Position numbers and translations under genes: made by a program
NCBI GenBank assembly: GCA_038043185.1
Contig: JBBTCO010000007.1
Location: 1-64,000, forward strand
Reading direction: 5' to 3'
Origin: UBA5009 sp038043185
GTDB lineage: Bacteria > Bdellovibrionota > Bdellovibrionia > Bdellovibrionales > Bdellovibrionaceae
Length of the DNA stretch: 64,000 nucleotides
Notes under the pieces: model-generated
Told to the model about the DNA's origin: nothing
The model's database searches: none
What the model saw: the letters and a program-made list of their open reading frames with translations, nothing else
Part shown: positions 17,169-25,706 of the stretch, in pieces
How the letters are laid out: each line of letters starts with the position of its first letter
Numbering within the stretch: the stretch's first letter is position 1

Positions 17169-18184
17169 TGTTTTACCTTAGAAAAACTTAAGGTCTGTTT
17201 CTGCTTATTGGCTAAATAAGCTAATTCGACTGCAGCCACGGCGTTGGCACCATCTGTGCCATTTCCAATAGGTTGGGATTTATTTTGTATTGCTGAAATG
17301 AATTCGTTCCACTCGGCTTCCCAAGAGATATCACCACCGCGATACTCAATAGTTTCATGGGTAAATGGGCGTCCTGGAATATTTATTCCATGGCGTAATT
17401 TTTCAACCCCATAACTTGCGCCTAGGCCTTGAATGCAAATAAAACCTTTTTCGGTGTATATTTCCATTTCGAATTCATTAATCCACTGACAAAGAGTAGA
17501 ATGAACAGAGCTCAGCGCGCCATTTGTGCTTCTTAGTAAAACAAAAGCATTATCTTCCAATGGAGCAATTGGAAATATCGAAGTCGTGGTCATGCAAGAA
17601 ACTTCTTCGATACCACCAGTCATCCAAGAAATTAAATCAATAAGATGAATTCCTTGTTCCATAAGTTGTCCACCGGCGACAATTTTTGGATCAGAACGCC
17701 ATTCATTTTTTACATCCTGTCGTCCACCAATGCCATATTTTGCACGAATAAAAACAGGTTTTCCGTATTCACCGGATTGGACTTTTTTATAAGCTTCGGT
17801 AACTGCAGGGTGATGGCGATGGTTAAAACCACATTTTAAAATCAAGTTATTATTTTTTGCTAAGGTAGCTAATTCTTTTGCGTGTTGCGAAGATCGCGTC
17901 AGTGGTTTTTCGCAAAGCACATGTTTGCCTTTATTGAGCATCGCCGAACTGATTTCGAAATGAGAATCGGGAGGAGTCAAAACAAGAACAAGTTGCACTT
18001 CAGGATCATTAGCAATGTCATGCCAGTCAGCAGTGGTGCGTGCATTGGTGTTCGTCGCCAGGCTTTGGGCCCTTTCAATATGTCGGTCACATACCCACGC
18101 GAGTTTACAATTTTTTGAAGACAGAATAGGAGTGACCCGACGACGTCCTTGTAAACCAGCACCAATTAAAGCAACTTTATACAT
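17165..18184 (-). CDS. Gfo/Idh/MocA-family oxidoreductase
   Basis: NAD(P)-dependent sugar oxidoreductase of 339 residues. The N-terminal Rossmann motif is ALIGAGLQGRRR (residues 5-16), and EKPLTRS holds the conserved catalytic-region lysine typical of Gfo/Idh/MocA proteins. In polysaccharide loci such enzymes oxidise C3 or C2 of nucleotide sugars, or reduce keto sugars. Here it sits 2 nt downstream of an atypical UDP-sugar dehydrogenase homologue and overlaps the Rmd-like gene by 4 nt, so it presumably acts in the same branch. Substrate is not determinable from sequence. Confidence 0.88.
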   Translation of the reverse strand: MYKVALIGAGLQGRRRVTPILSSKNCKLAWVCDRHIERAQSLATNTNARTTADWHDIANDPEVQLVLVLTPPDSHFEISSAMLNKGKHVLCEKPLTRSSQHAKELATLAKNNNLILKCGFNHRHHPAVTEAYKKVQSGEYGKPVFIRAKYGIGGRQDVKNEWRSDPKIVAGGQLMEQGIHLIDLISWMTGGIEEVSCMTTTSIFPIAPLEDNAFVLLRSTNGALSSVHSTLCQWINEFEMEIYTEKGFICIQGLGASYGVEKLRHGINIPGRPFTHETIEYRGGDISWEAEWNEFISAIQNKSQPIGNGTDGANAVAAVELAYLANKQKQTLSFSKVKQ

Positions 18185-18186
18185 AG

Positions 18187-19581
18187 TTAACCCTTCATGC
18201 GGCCAAAACCTTCATATTTAAATCCCGCTTTTTTCAGAGCTATAGGATCAAGAAAGTTTTTTGAATCAATTAAAAAACGATTTTTCACATGAGTGCCAAC
18301 ATTTGAAAAATTGAGTTTTTGAAACTCAGGCCACTCGGTAACTACAATGATGCAATCGGTATCCTCTACTGCAGATTCAACCGATGTTTTGCGTGAAAAT
18401 AAATGTTTGTGAGCATTGGTTTCGATCTCGTCGGCCATAGGATCAAAAGCGACACAATCCACTTTTTCTTTTTTCAACATTTCAGCCAATCGAACGGCTG
18501 GTGATCGGCGTAAAGTTGAAGTGTGTGCTTTGTAAGTAATTCCTAAAAGAGCCACTTTTTTTGATTTTAAGTCTCCAAGATGCTCTGTGAGTTTATTAAT
18601 GATGTGGCGGAATGTTTGGTCATTAATTTCACTAACTGACTCGACCAGTGGCGCTTTAATTCCATGAAGTTGTGCTTTTTTAAGTAGCAATCGTACGTCT
18701 CTGGCCAAAGTGCCTCCAGAAAAGCCTAAACCAGGGAATAGTGGGGCTCTCATTCCAATTCGAGGGTCATGTCTGATAATTTTTGTAACTTCAACAGCAT
18801 CAGCACCAAGTGCCTCGGCCAGCTGAGCTAATTGATTGGCGTAGGTAATAGAAACAGCCAAATGGAAATTAATAGCATGTTTAACCATTTCTGCATTTCT
18901 AATGCTTGTAAGAAACTTGGATGTTTTGATGGATTCAAAAAAATCAGCAGTTTTTTGTGCAACTTTAGAATCATCCGCGCCAAAAACCAACAGATCGGGT
19001 TGCAGAAATCTTTCGATGGCCTGTCCTAAGCGAAGGTTTTCTGGCATGTAAACAATTCCAGACTTCCATTGCGAGTTTGTTTCTCTGAGGATTTTTTGAA
19101 ACTCTTCACAGGTACCCACTGGGACTTGGCTTGCGACCACGAATGGAGTTGAGCTTTTTAGATAGGGAGCGCTGTCTTTTAGGCTTTGAACTAAGGAGGT
19201 CAGGATGACATCATCATTGTCAGAAAGTGGCGTGTCGTAGGCCATAATAACTAAATCGGCCTTGGAAATAGCTTTGAAGTCAGAGGTGTAGGAAATGTGA
19301 CCCAGTTGATGATATTTTTTTAAAAGCTCGGTCATTCCAGGTTCATAGAGCCGTACTTTTCCTGCTTGAAGCTCCTTGATTATGGATTGATCTGGATCAA
19401 TAGCAATCAGTCTGTAGCCCAATTTAGCGAGTGCTGATGTATGAACCAGGCCCAAATGCCAAAGGCCAATAACGGCGATGGTTTTTTTCGGAGTGGAGGT
19501 AGACTTTTTTACAGTTACCTTTGGTTTTTTGTTTAAAGTTTTACTTTTTGATTTATTCGTGGTTTTTTTAGATTTTTGCAT
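18187..19581 (-). CDS. UDP-glucose/GDP-mannose dehydrogenase homologue lacking the catalytic cysteine
   Basis: 464 residues with the nucleotide-sugar dehydrogenase fold: a Rossmann motif IAVIGLWHLGLVH (residues 35-47), a YMPENLRLGQA loop, the AEMVKHAINFH central helix with the conserved Lys234 and Asn, and a second Rossmann-like C-terminal domain (KVALLGITYK). The loop that normally reads G-F-G-G-S-C-x-x-K-D reads G-F-S-G-G-T-L-A-R-D (286-295), so the catalytic Cys is Thr291. The N-terminus carries a Lys/Ser/Thr-rich tail of about 32 residues before the domain. First gene of a four-gene minus-strand operon. It may act as a two-electron oxidoreductase or an epimerase-like enzyme rather than a true 6-dehydrogenase (inference). 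Confidence 0.82.
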   Translation of the reverse strand: MQKSKKTTNKSKSKTLNKKPKVTVKKSTSTPKKTIAVIGLWHLGLVHTSALAKLGYRLIAIDPDQSIIKELQAGKVRLYEPGMTELLKKYHQLGHISYTSDFKAISKADLVIMAYDTPLSDNDDVILTSLVQSLKDSAPYLKSSTPFVVASQVPVGTCEEFQKILRETNSQWKSGIVYMPENLRLGQAIERFLQPDLLVFGADDSKVAQKTADFFESIKTSKFLTSIRNAEMVKHAINFHLAVSITYANQLAQLAEALGADAVEVTKIIRHDPRIGMRAPLFPGLGFSGGTLARDVRLLLKKAQLHGIKAPLVESVSEINDQTFRHIINKLTEHLGDLKSKKVALLGITYKAHTSTLRRSPAVRLAEMLKKEKVDCVAFDPMADEIETNAHKHLFSRKTSVESAVEDTDCIIVVTEWPEFQKLNFSNVGTHVKNRFLIDSKNFLDPIALKKAGFKYEGFGRMKG

Positions 19582-19716
19582 GGGATAAATTGATATTTCT
19601 ACAGTGAAACTGTCAAGATAAAGGGAAAAAATTTCAACTTTGCGTTACTTGTTGATAAAGGACCCTGATATCTTTAACTGTTTCATAGGGAAAATACGAA
19701 AAAGGTTGGTATAAGT

Positions 19717-20700
19717 ATGTCGCAAAAATCAAAGCGTGCTTTGGTTAGTGGAGCCGCAGGTTTTGTTGGTTCAAATTTGGTGGATCATCTTTTAGAGGCC
19801 GGCTGGCATGTATCTGCAATCGATAATTTTAGCACTGGTCAAAAGCAATTTTTGGCCGAAGCTATGAAACATGAAAACTTCAAGCTAACTGAAGGCGATA
19901 TTACGAATAAACAAACCACAGATAAAGTGGTCGAAGGTTGCGACTGGGTATTTCACTTTGCAGCGAATGCTGATGTCCGTTTTGGGCTAGAGCATCCTTA
20001 CAAAGATTTGGAGCAGAATACGATAGCAACGCTTAACTTGCTTGAATCCATGAGAAAGCATTCCGTAAAAAACATTGTGTTTTCATCGACAAGTGCGATG
20101 TATGGTGAAGCTGAAGTTATTCCGACCCCAGAGAATTGTCCCTTGCCGATTCAAACTTCTTTGTACGGAGCTTCAAAGTTAGCAGCCGAAGGCTTAATTA
20201 GTTCTTATGCTGAAGGCTTTGGTTTTAATGCCTGTGTGTTTAGATTCGCATCCGTTGTTGGCAAGCGCTACACCCATGGTCACGTTTTTGATTTTTATAA
20301 AAAACTAAAGAAGAATCCCAATGAGCTCGAAATTCTTGGCGACGGGACTCAGAAAAAGTCTTACTTGGATGTCAAAGATTGTATTCGTGGAATAATGACA
20401 GCTTGTCTTGAGGGGAAAAGTAAATATCAAAAAACAAACTATGGTGTTTTCAATCTCGGTAGCGCCAGTTATTGCCAAGTGGCTGACTCTGCAAAGTGGA
20501 TCAGCAATGAAATGGGCCTTGATCCAAAATTTAACTATACGGGTGGGCGACAAGGGTGGATCGGCGATAATCCATTTATTTTCTTAGAAATTAAAAGAAT
20601 GCAGTCGCTGGGCTGGGATACAACAATGAATATTGAACAGGCAATTCGTGGAACTGTTCGATGGATTAGGGATAACGAATGGATTCTGGAGAAAAGATGA
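19717..20700 (+). CDS. NAD-dependent epimerase/dehydratase (UDP-sugar 4-epimerase-like)
   Basis: Extended SDR of 327 residues with SGAAGFVGSNLVDHLL (Rossmann, residues 10-25), IDNFSTG typical of GalE/WbpP-like enzymes, the catalytic FSSTSAMYGE and YGASK (YxxxK), and a C-terminal GWIGDNPFIFLEIKRM region resembling GDP/UDP-sugar epimerases. Probable role: C4 epimerisation of a UDP-hexose or -hexuronate. It is first in a plus-strand run epimerase - GT2 - methyltransferase. An AAAAAGG Shine-Dalgarno lies about 10 nt before the ATG. Its stop shares bases with the ATG of the GT2 gene. Confidence 0.85.
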   Translation: MSQKSKRALVSGAAGFVGSNLVDHLLEAGWHVSAIDNFSTGQKQFLAEAMKHENFKLTEGDITNKQTTDKVVEGCDWVFHFAANADVRFGLEHPYKDLEQNTIATLNLLESMRKHSVKNIVFSSTSAMYGEAEVIPTPENCPLPIQTSLYGASKLAAEGLISSYAEGFGFNACVFRFASVVGKRYTHGHVFDFYKKLKKNPNELEILGDGTQKKSYLDVKDCIRGIMTACLEGKSKYQKTNYGVFNLGSASYCQVADSAKWISNEMGLDPKFNYTGGRQGWIGDNPFIFLEIKRMQSLGWDTTMNIEQAIRGTVRWIRDNEWILEKR

Positions 20701-21503
20701 TGAAAACAGTATCGATTATTGTTCCTGTGTTTAATGAATCGGCAACGGTGAAAGAGCTTTTGGAGCGAGTCATTGCGGCGCCTCTGCCAGAAGGTATGGA
20801 TAAAGAAATCGTCATTGTGGAAAGTAACTCTACTGATGGTACACGTCACTTAGTGCAAAGCTTTGTGAATAAAACACCAGATACGGCCGGTCTTAAGATG
20901 AAGTTGGTATTGCAAGATAGACCATCGGGAAAAGGCAATGCAGTTCGTGCTGGATTTGATAATGCAACGGGCGACATTATTATCATTCAAGATGGTGATC
21001 TCGAATATGATGTAAATGACTATCCAATCTTAGTTCAGCCTATTTTAGAAGGAAGAACTCATGTTGTTGTTGGGAGTCGACATTTATCTGCCGGAAGTTG
21101 GAAAATTAGAAAGTTTGATCAAACGCCCATTCGCGCTACGATTTATAATTTTGCAGGAATCTTTTTTCACGGATATTTTAACTTAATGTTTTGGTCGAAG
21201 GTCACAGATCCAACGACAATGTTCAAAGTTTTTCGTCGTGATTGTTTGAAAAGAATAAAACTTCGCGGTGATCGTTTCGAGTTTGATCTAGAGCTCTTAG
21301 GTAAGTTGATTCTTGCAGGTTACGTCCCATTTGAAGTACCGGTCAGTTATAATTCTCGTGGAATTGAGCAAGGAAAGAAAATCAGATTTTTCCAAGATGG
21401 CTACAGATGTATGTTGATGATGACCATGTGCCGTCTTGAATACTCTTTAAAAGCATTACTTAAGAACTTGCGACTGAGTGGCGCAAGTAGTACTCGGGAT
21501 TAG
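20697..21503 (+). CDS. Glycosyltransferase family 2 (dolichyl/undecaprenyl-phosphate-type)
   Basis: GT-A fold family 2 transferase of 268 residues from the ATG at 20697 (MMKTVSIIVPVFNES). Motifs include VIVESNSTDGT, RPSGKGNAVRAG and the metal-binding IIQDGDLEYDVNDY, close to the DPM1-like subgroup that charges a polyprenyl phosphate. No C-terminal membrane spans are obvious beyond one hydrophobic stretch in the middle. An in-frame ATG at 20679 lies further inside the epimerase gene. 20697 is preferred because it gives an ATGA overlap and GGAGA lies upstream at 20688-20692. Confidence 0.87.
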   Translation: MMKTVSIIVPVFNESATVKELLERVIAAPLPEGMDKEIVIVESNSTDGTRHLVQSFVNKTPDTAGLKMKLVLQDRPSGKGNAVRAGFDNATGDIIIIQDGDLEYDVNDYPILVQPILEGRTHVVVGSRHLSAGSWKIRKFDQTPIRATIYNFAGIFFHGYFNLMFWSKVTDPTTMFKVFRRDCLKRIKLRGDRFEFDLELLGKLILAGYVPFEVPVSYNSRGIEQGKKIRFFQDGYRCMLMMTMCRLEYSLKALLKNLRLSGASSTRD

Positions 21504-21510
21504 CTTTAAA

Positions 21511-22308
21511 ATGGAAAGCATGACAGAACAGTATGAAAAAAGATGGGGCGAAGGTGTTATCGATTTTAAGGATACCAGCCTACCGTCTCTTAAAATTGGC
21601 TGGATTGCTGATCGATTGCCCCAAGGGCCAATTGATTTACTGGATTATGGTTGTGGCGAAGGTAAACTTTTAAAGTCTTTTGCTCGAGTTAGACCAGAAA
21701 TTAATTTTTATGGAATTGATATTCAGCAACCAAAGACGGTTAGTGAATTTCAATTTGAATTAAAGAAAAATGAAACTGAACCTCTTTTCTCTTCAAAGAA
21801 TTTTGATGCTATCGTTTCTGTTGATGTTTTAGAACACGTTCCCGACATTCGAACCTGTCTTCAGCATATTGGTCGTCATTTAAAAAACGATGGAAAGTTG
21901 TATTTATTTGTTCCTGCCGAGGGACAGTTTTTTTCATTTTATAATTTTTATCGATTATTTTTGGGACAAGATCTTTATCGAAAAACTAAAGATCATTACA
22001 AATACACCCGAAAGCAGATTCTTGAATTCATTCGAGAGCAATATGAAATCGAAGACCTTAACTACGCTTATCATTTTTTTGGCTCTCTGATGGATGCGAC
22101 TTTTTTTGCGGTCTGTGCTATTCCAAAAGTTGCAAAATGGTGGTGGACTAAAAATTCTATTTATCACCCCAATGAAAAGAAGAGTTTGCCATCTTTAGCT
22201 TTGGAATTAGCAAATAGCATTTGTTATTGGGAATCTAAAATTTTACGACGAAGTTCTTTTGGAGCTTCTGGGCTTTTTATCAAAGCCCGAAAGAAAACTA
22301 CTCTTTAA
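21511..22308 (+). CDS. Class I SAM-dependent methyltransferase
   Basis: SAM-binding Rossmann methyltransferase, about 265 residues. Motif I LLDYGCGEGKLLK is near residue 45 and the post-motif region is FDAIVSVDVLEHVPD, both typical of class I methyltransferases of polysaccharide loci. The C-terminus has an amphipathic/hydrophobic part that may associate with membranes. The frame is open from 21478, but those codons overlap the GT2 gene. I prefer ATG 21511; ATG 21520 is also possible. Its 3' end overlaps the convergent heptose kinase gene by 11 nt. Likely O-methylates a sugar; acceptor unknown. Confidence 0.85.
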   Translation: MESMTEQYEKRWGEGVIDFKDTSLPSLKIGWIADRLPQGPIDLLDYGCGEGKLLKSFARVRPEINFYGIDIQQPKTVSEFQFELKKNETEPLFSSKNFDAIVSVDVLEHVPDIRTCLQHIGRHLKNDGKLYLFVPAEGQFFSFYNFYRLFLGQDLYRKTKDHYKYTRKQILEFIREQYEIEDLNYAYHFFGSLMDATFFAVCAIPKVAKWWWTKNSIYHPNEKKSLPSLALELANSICYWESKILRRSSFGASGLFIKARKKTTL

Positions 22309-23311
22309 GAACGACTTGAGCGCCTAAATAATCAAATCGAAATGGAACATCGTGCAATCCGGCTTCGCGCATAGCCGATCTTAGCCTTCGTTTGTCATCG
22401 GCTAAAAACATCAAAAATCCGCCGCCGCCGGCGCCAATCAGTTTTCCACCGAGAGCACCATTTTTCATAGCCAATTCGTACCACTCGTCGATTTTTCCTG
22501 AAGACATGTTGTTTGAACGTTTTTTCTTGTGCTCCCAATGAACATTCATCAATCGTCCAAAGTCATCAATTTGTCCTTTGACCAAAGCATTTTCAATTTG
22601 CAAACCTAGTTCTTTCACGAAATGGAGATTTTCAATCATTTCGCTACTATTTTTTTCTGGGCCTTTTGCTGCTTGTGGCGATGATTTTCGTGTGGCCTGA
22701 TCTTGTTCCCGTAAAATGTCATTTGCGTTTCGAGAATAGCCCGTAAAGAAGAGCAAAAGATGTTCTTCAAGATCAATGAGGTCGTGTCTTTGCATTGGAA
22801 GGGCGTTGGCTGTTACTTGACCTGATTTATTAATGTGAAATTTTGTTAAGCCACCAACTGCAGAAATATATTGATCTTGTTTGCCGATGGGCGAACCCAG
22901 TTTTTCAATTTCAATCTGACAGGCTGTTTCTGCTAATGACAAGCTGGTGTGGCCGATATTTTTAAGGGTATAAAGAGCTTTTAAAAGAGCGACGGTGAAT
23001 GTTCCCGAAGATCCAAGGCCAGTGCCCGAAGGGATGTCAGCAAAGCTCGAAATCTCTAGAGCTTTTTCAATTCCGACAAGTTTTAAACATTCTCTGATAA
23101 TGGGATGCCGGATTTGGTCTACAGCCTGAACCCTCTCAAGTTCGGTGTACTTAATAATAATATCATTAATGAAGATGGGATGAACCGAGATGTAAATGTA
23201 TTTATTAATGGCTGCACTAATGAAGGTGGATTCAAAATGTTCATAGTAAGAGGGAAGATCTGTTCCTCCGCCGCCAATAGAAATTCTTAATGGGGCTTTT
23301 ACAATAAGCAT
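22298..23311 (-). CDS. hddA: GHMP kinase, D-glycero-D-manno-heptose 7-phosphate kinase-like (HddA)
   Basis: GHMP-superfamily sugar kinase, 337 residues, phosphorylating the anomeric C1 of heptose 7-phosphate. It starts with KAPLRISIGGGGTDLPSYY, a signature of HddA/fucokinase-like kinases. The ATP loop is P94-SGTGLGSSG (94-103) and the C-terminal GHMP motif is KLIGAGGGGFLMF. Length matches HddA. The ATG at 23311 is preceded by AAGGAGGATCC, a strong Shine-Dalgarno. It is monocistronic and convergent with the methyltransferase upstream in map order. With the SIS isomerase, GmhB-like phosphatase and HddC-like nucleotidyltransferase elsewhere in the window it completes a GDP-heptose pathway. Confidence 0.88.
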   Translation of the reverse strand: MLIVKAPLRISIGGGGTDLPSYYEHFESTFISAAINKYIYISVHPIFINDIIIKYTELERVQAVDQIRHPIIRECLKLVGIEKALEISSFADIPSGTGLGSSGTFTVALLKALYTLKNIGHTSLSLAETACQIEIEKLGSPIGKQDQYISAVGGLTKFHINKSGQVTANALPMQRHDLIDLEEHLLLFFTGYSRNANDILREQDQATRKSSPQAAKGPEKNSSEMIENLHFVKELGLQIENALVKGQIDDFGRLMNVHWEHKKKRSNNMSSGKIDEWYELAMKNGALGGKLIGAGGGGFLMFLADDKRRLRSAMREAGLHDVPFRFDYLGAQVVLKE

Positions 23312-23388
23312 GGATCCTCCTTAGGCAGAATAGATACGCAAAATAGCTTGGACTAGAGCGAAAGTCTAATGGTTTAGGCTTCTTAAGC

Positions 23389-23403
23389 TATATGAGCCAT
23401 ATA
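23389..23403. promoter_or_regulatory. 15-bp palindrome in a divergent intergenic region
   Basis: TATATG-AGC-CATATA is a perfect 6-bp inverted repeat with a 3-bp centre, lying in the 160-bp region between the divergently transcribed hddA-like kinase and the SDR gene at 23472. It could be an operator or a chance A/T-rich palindrome. No confident -35/-10 pair was found on either side. Confidence 0.25.
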
Positions 23404-23471
23404 TTCAAGAATTAGCAGTTTTTTGTGTAAATTTATTGTCATAGGGAACAAGTCAAACTAGAAAAATCTAT

Positions 23472-24395
23472 ATGATAGAAGACAATGCGTATGACTGTAT
23501 TTTAATCGGGGGTTCGGGTTTCGTTGGCAGTCATTTAATAAACCATTTAATTTCCAAAAAATGTAAAATATTAGTTATAGGAAGAAATCGGCCGAAGGAA
23601 ATTCCTGATAAGAATTGGCGTTTTTTTGATTTAACTAGTCCTGAGAAGTTTTTGGGGAAACCTGTTCAGGCAAAAGTGTGCATTTATAATTCAGCCTTAA
23701 AAGGTCGATTTGAAAAATCATCGAGCCAATGGAATTTGCAAGGAAAAATTACTTCGCCTGATTTTCAAATGCTGATGTCTTATCTTGGGGTTCAGGTCTC
23801 GCGTTTAATAACTATAGGATCTTCCGAAGAGTACGGAATAAAAGACAAGGACGATTTAATTTTAGAAACCCAGGAAACTAAACCGATAACATCTTATGGA
23901 TATTGGAAGGTTCAACTTTATAACCAGGGACAGAAATGGGCCAGCACAGAAAACCAAAGTCATCTTCATTTAAGACCCTTTGTTGTGTTTGGTATTGGAC
24001 AAGATAAAAATATGTTCCTTGGATCCTTGATAAATTCATTGCTCGATAGACAAACATACAAAATGACCTTAGGTGAGCAATGGAGAAGTTTTATTTCTGT
24101 AAGCACGCTTTGTGATATTATCGAGCGGAGTATCGAGCTAAAAAATAGAAATATAAATCTTCTGAATGTGAGTAGTCCAGCCTACATACAAATACGTGAT
24201 TTGGCATTGATGGTTCAGAAAATTGTTGGTTATGGCGATCTCTCTTTTGGTTCTGTGCCATACAGAGAGTATGAAATTTGGCATCAGCGGCCATCATTAA
24301 AACTGCTCCATGATCTTTGGCCGGATTTATCTTTTCCTGACTTTGAATCAGAAATTAAAAAAATGGTTGTGCAAGAGAAGTCATTACATTCGTAA
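23472..24395 (+). CDS. NAD-dependent epimerase/dehydratase family protein
   Basis: Extended SDR of 307 residues. The Rossmann motif is LIGGSGFVGSHLINHL (residues 11-26), the catalytic Ser region TIGSSEEYG, and the YxxxK is Y-W-K-containing YGYWK. The sequence is more diverged than the other SDR proteins in the locus and does not point to one substrate; a 4-keto-6-deoxysugar reductase is plausible. It could be the reductase for the CDP-4-keto-6-deoxyglucose made by RfbG at 26542, but this is only by proximity. The 3' end overlaps the convergent flavoprotein gene by 12 nt. Confidence 0.78.
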   Translation: MIEDNAYDCILIGGSGFVGSHLINHLISKKCKILVIGRNRPKEIPDKNWRFFDLTSPEKFLGKPVQAKVCIYNSALKGRFEKSSSQWNLQGKITSPDFQMLMSYLGVQVSRLITIGSSEEYGIKDKDDLILETQETKPITSYGYWKVQLYNQGQKWASTENQSHLHLRPFVVFGIGQDKNMFLGSLINSLLDRQTYKMTLGEQWRSFISVSTLCDIIERSIELKNRNINLLNVSSPAYIQIRDLALMVQKIVGYGDLSFGSVPYREYEIWHQRPSLKLLHDLWPDLSFPDFESEIKKMVVQEKSLHS

Positions 24396-25706
24396 TTTAT
24401 TAATTTTTTGTGCTGCGTTTTTTCCGCTTAATAAAACTTTGTCAGTCCAAATATAATCCCAGTCGCCAAAACGCCCGCAGGTAATAAAATCTTTACTGTC
24501 TAGATATTCTTTAATCAGGGATACAGCAGCCATTCGATTGTCTTTCATTATTGCGTAGGCGTATTCAATTCGTCGTGTTTTTGCAATTTGAGGAAGATTT
24601 TGATTATTGCAAAATTTCAATTGGGTTAATTCTTTCCAAGCTCTTTCCAATAATAAATCTGGATTGGCGACCAATGGTCGATGTTTCGAGAATGATATTT
24701 CAGCTTGAATGGATTGACTGCCTTCTGGCGCCATCGAATCTGCTAACTTGGAAGGATAATGAATCCGGTGAAAGCAGGCATCTTGTTGATCAAAGTAGAT
24801 CCATTGGTAGTCATTACGAGCAATTTCTTCAGAGGCGTAGTTAAGAAGAAGAACTCCAAACCATTCAAGCTGGGCAACAGCATCAATAATATTTTTTGGT
24901 AAATCTTTAATTATTTTTACCAGGTCCGGCAGTGGCAGAGAGGAAACGACTTGTTCATAATGAATCTTGCGTCCATCTTCAAGTGCAATTGTCTTGGTGT
25001 TTAAATCAATCTCACAAACATGACTATTCGGCAGTATTGTGACATTTGGCTTTAATAAATCTCTTATACCATTGACGAAAGATTGGCTTCCGCCGTGTTT
25101 GGGATATTTAAAATCCTTAATGTAATTAGCACCAAGCGATCTACCAGTGAGAGCGCCCCGGAGCATTTCTTGTAAATTTGGTAAAATAATTCGAATTCCA
25201 ACCCAATCTGTTGAAAGTTCGCGTGGATGAACAGTCCAAATTTTAATAGCATAGGGGATCATGAAATGATCAGTCAGTCCGTCGCCGAAAAAAGTTCGAC
25301 AATATTGTTCATAATTTTTAGCAGCTGGCGGTTGAGATCTGGCATTTTCAATTTGTCGATTGACGAAATCACTTACGCATTTCGTTTTAATTTCGTCGGG
25401 GATTTTAAAAAGATTTAAGGAGTAGGGGTATTCAATTAACTGTTGAAATGACCATTGACCAGTTTTTGCAGCTCTAACAACCGAGCCTATATGTGAAGTG
25501 GCTTTTTTAAAAATTTCTAAAAAATAGGGATCTTGGTGAAAGAACAGATGAGGTCCATGATCAAAAAAATGTTCTTTATGGATATCCGTTTTTAAAAGCC
25601 CGCCAAGAGCAGATTCTTTTTCAAGTAGCGTTGTCGAAATTCTTTCATCTAAGTTTAAGCAAGTGCTTAAACCGGCAATTCCACCACCCAGTACAACGAC
25701 ACTCAT
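24384..25706 (-). CDS. FAD-dependent oxidoreductase (UDP-galactopyranose-mutase / protoporphyrinogen-oxidase-like)
   Basis: 440 residues with an N-terminal dinucleotide-binding motif VVVLGGGIAGLSTC (3-16), then GGLLKTD and HFFDHGPHLFF, a pattern shared by UDP-galactopyranose mutase-like and amine-oxidase-like flavoproteins. The C-terminal part has CGRFGDWDYIWTDKVLLSGK, the usual second FAD-contact region. In polysaccharide loci such proteins are often annotated as NAD(P)-binding or FAD-dependent, without a proven reaction. It overlaps the upstream GT2 by 4 nt, so the pair probably act on the same lipid-linked or nucleotide sugar. True UGM activity is uncertain. Confidence 0.75.
   Translation of the reverse strand: MSVVVLGGGIAGLSTCLNLDERISTTLLEKESALGGLLKTDIHKEHFFDHGPHLFFHQDPYFLEIFKKATSHIGSVVRAAKTGQWSFQQLIEYPYSLNLFKIPDEIKTKCVSDFVNRQIENARSQPPAAKNYEQYCRTFFGDGLTDHFMIPYAIKIWTVHPRELSTDWVGIRIILPNLQEMLRGALTGRSLGANYIKDFKYPKHGGSQSFVNGIRDLLKPNVTILPNSHVCEIDLNTKTIALEDGRKIHYEQVVSSLPLPDLVKIIKDLPKNIIDAVAQLEWFGVLLLNYASEEIARNDYQWIYFDQQDACFHRIHYPSKLADSMAPEGSQSIQAEISFSKHRPLVANPDLLLERAWKELTQLKFCNNQNLPQIAKTRRIEYAYAIMKDNRMAAVSLIKEYLDSKDFITCGRFGDWDYIWTDKVLLSGKNAAQKINKLRM

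Noticed and set aside
20535..20849. 104-codon minus-strand frame
   Set aside because: Antisense to the epimerase and GT2 genes; no recognisable protein features.
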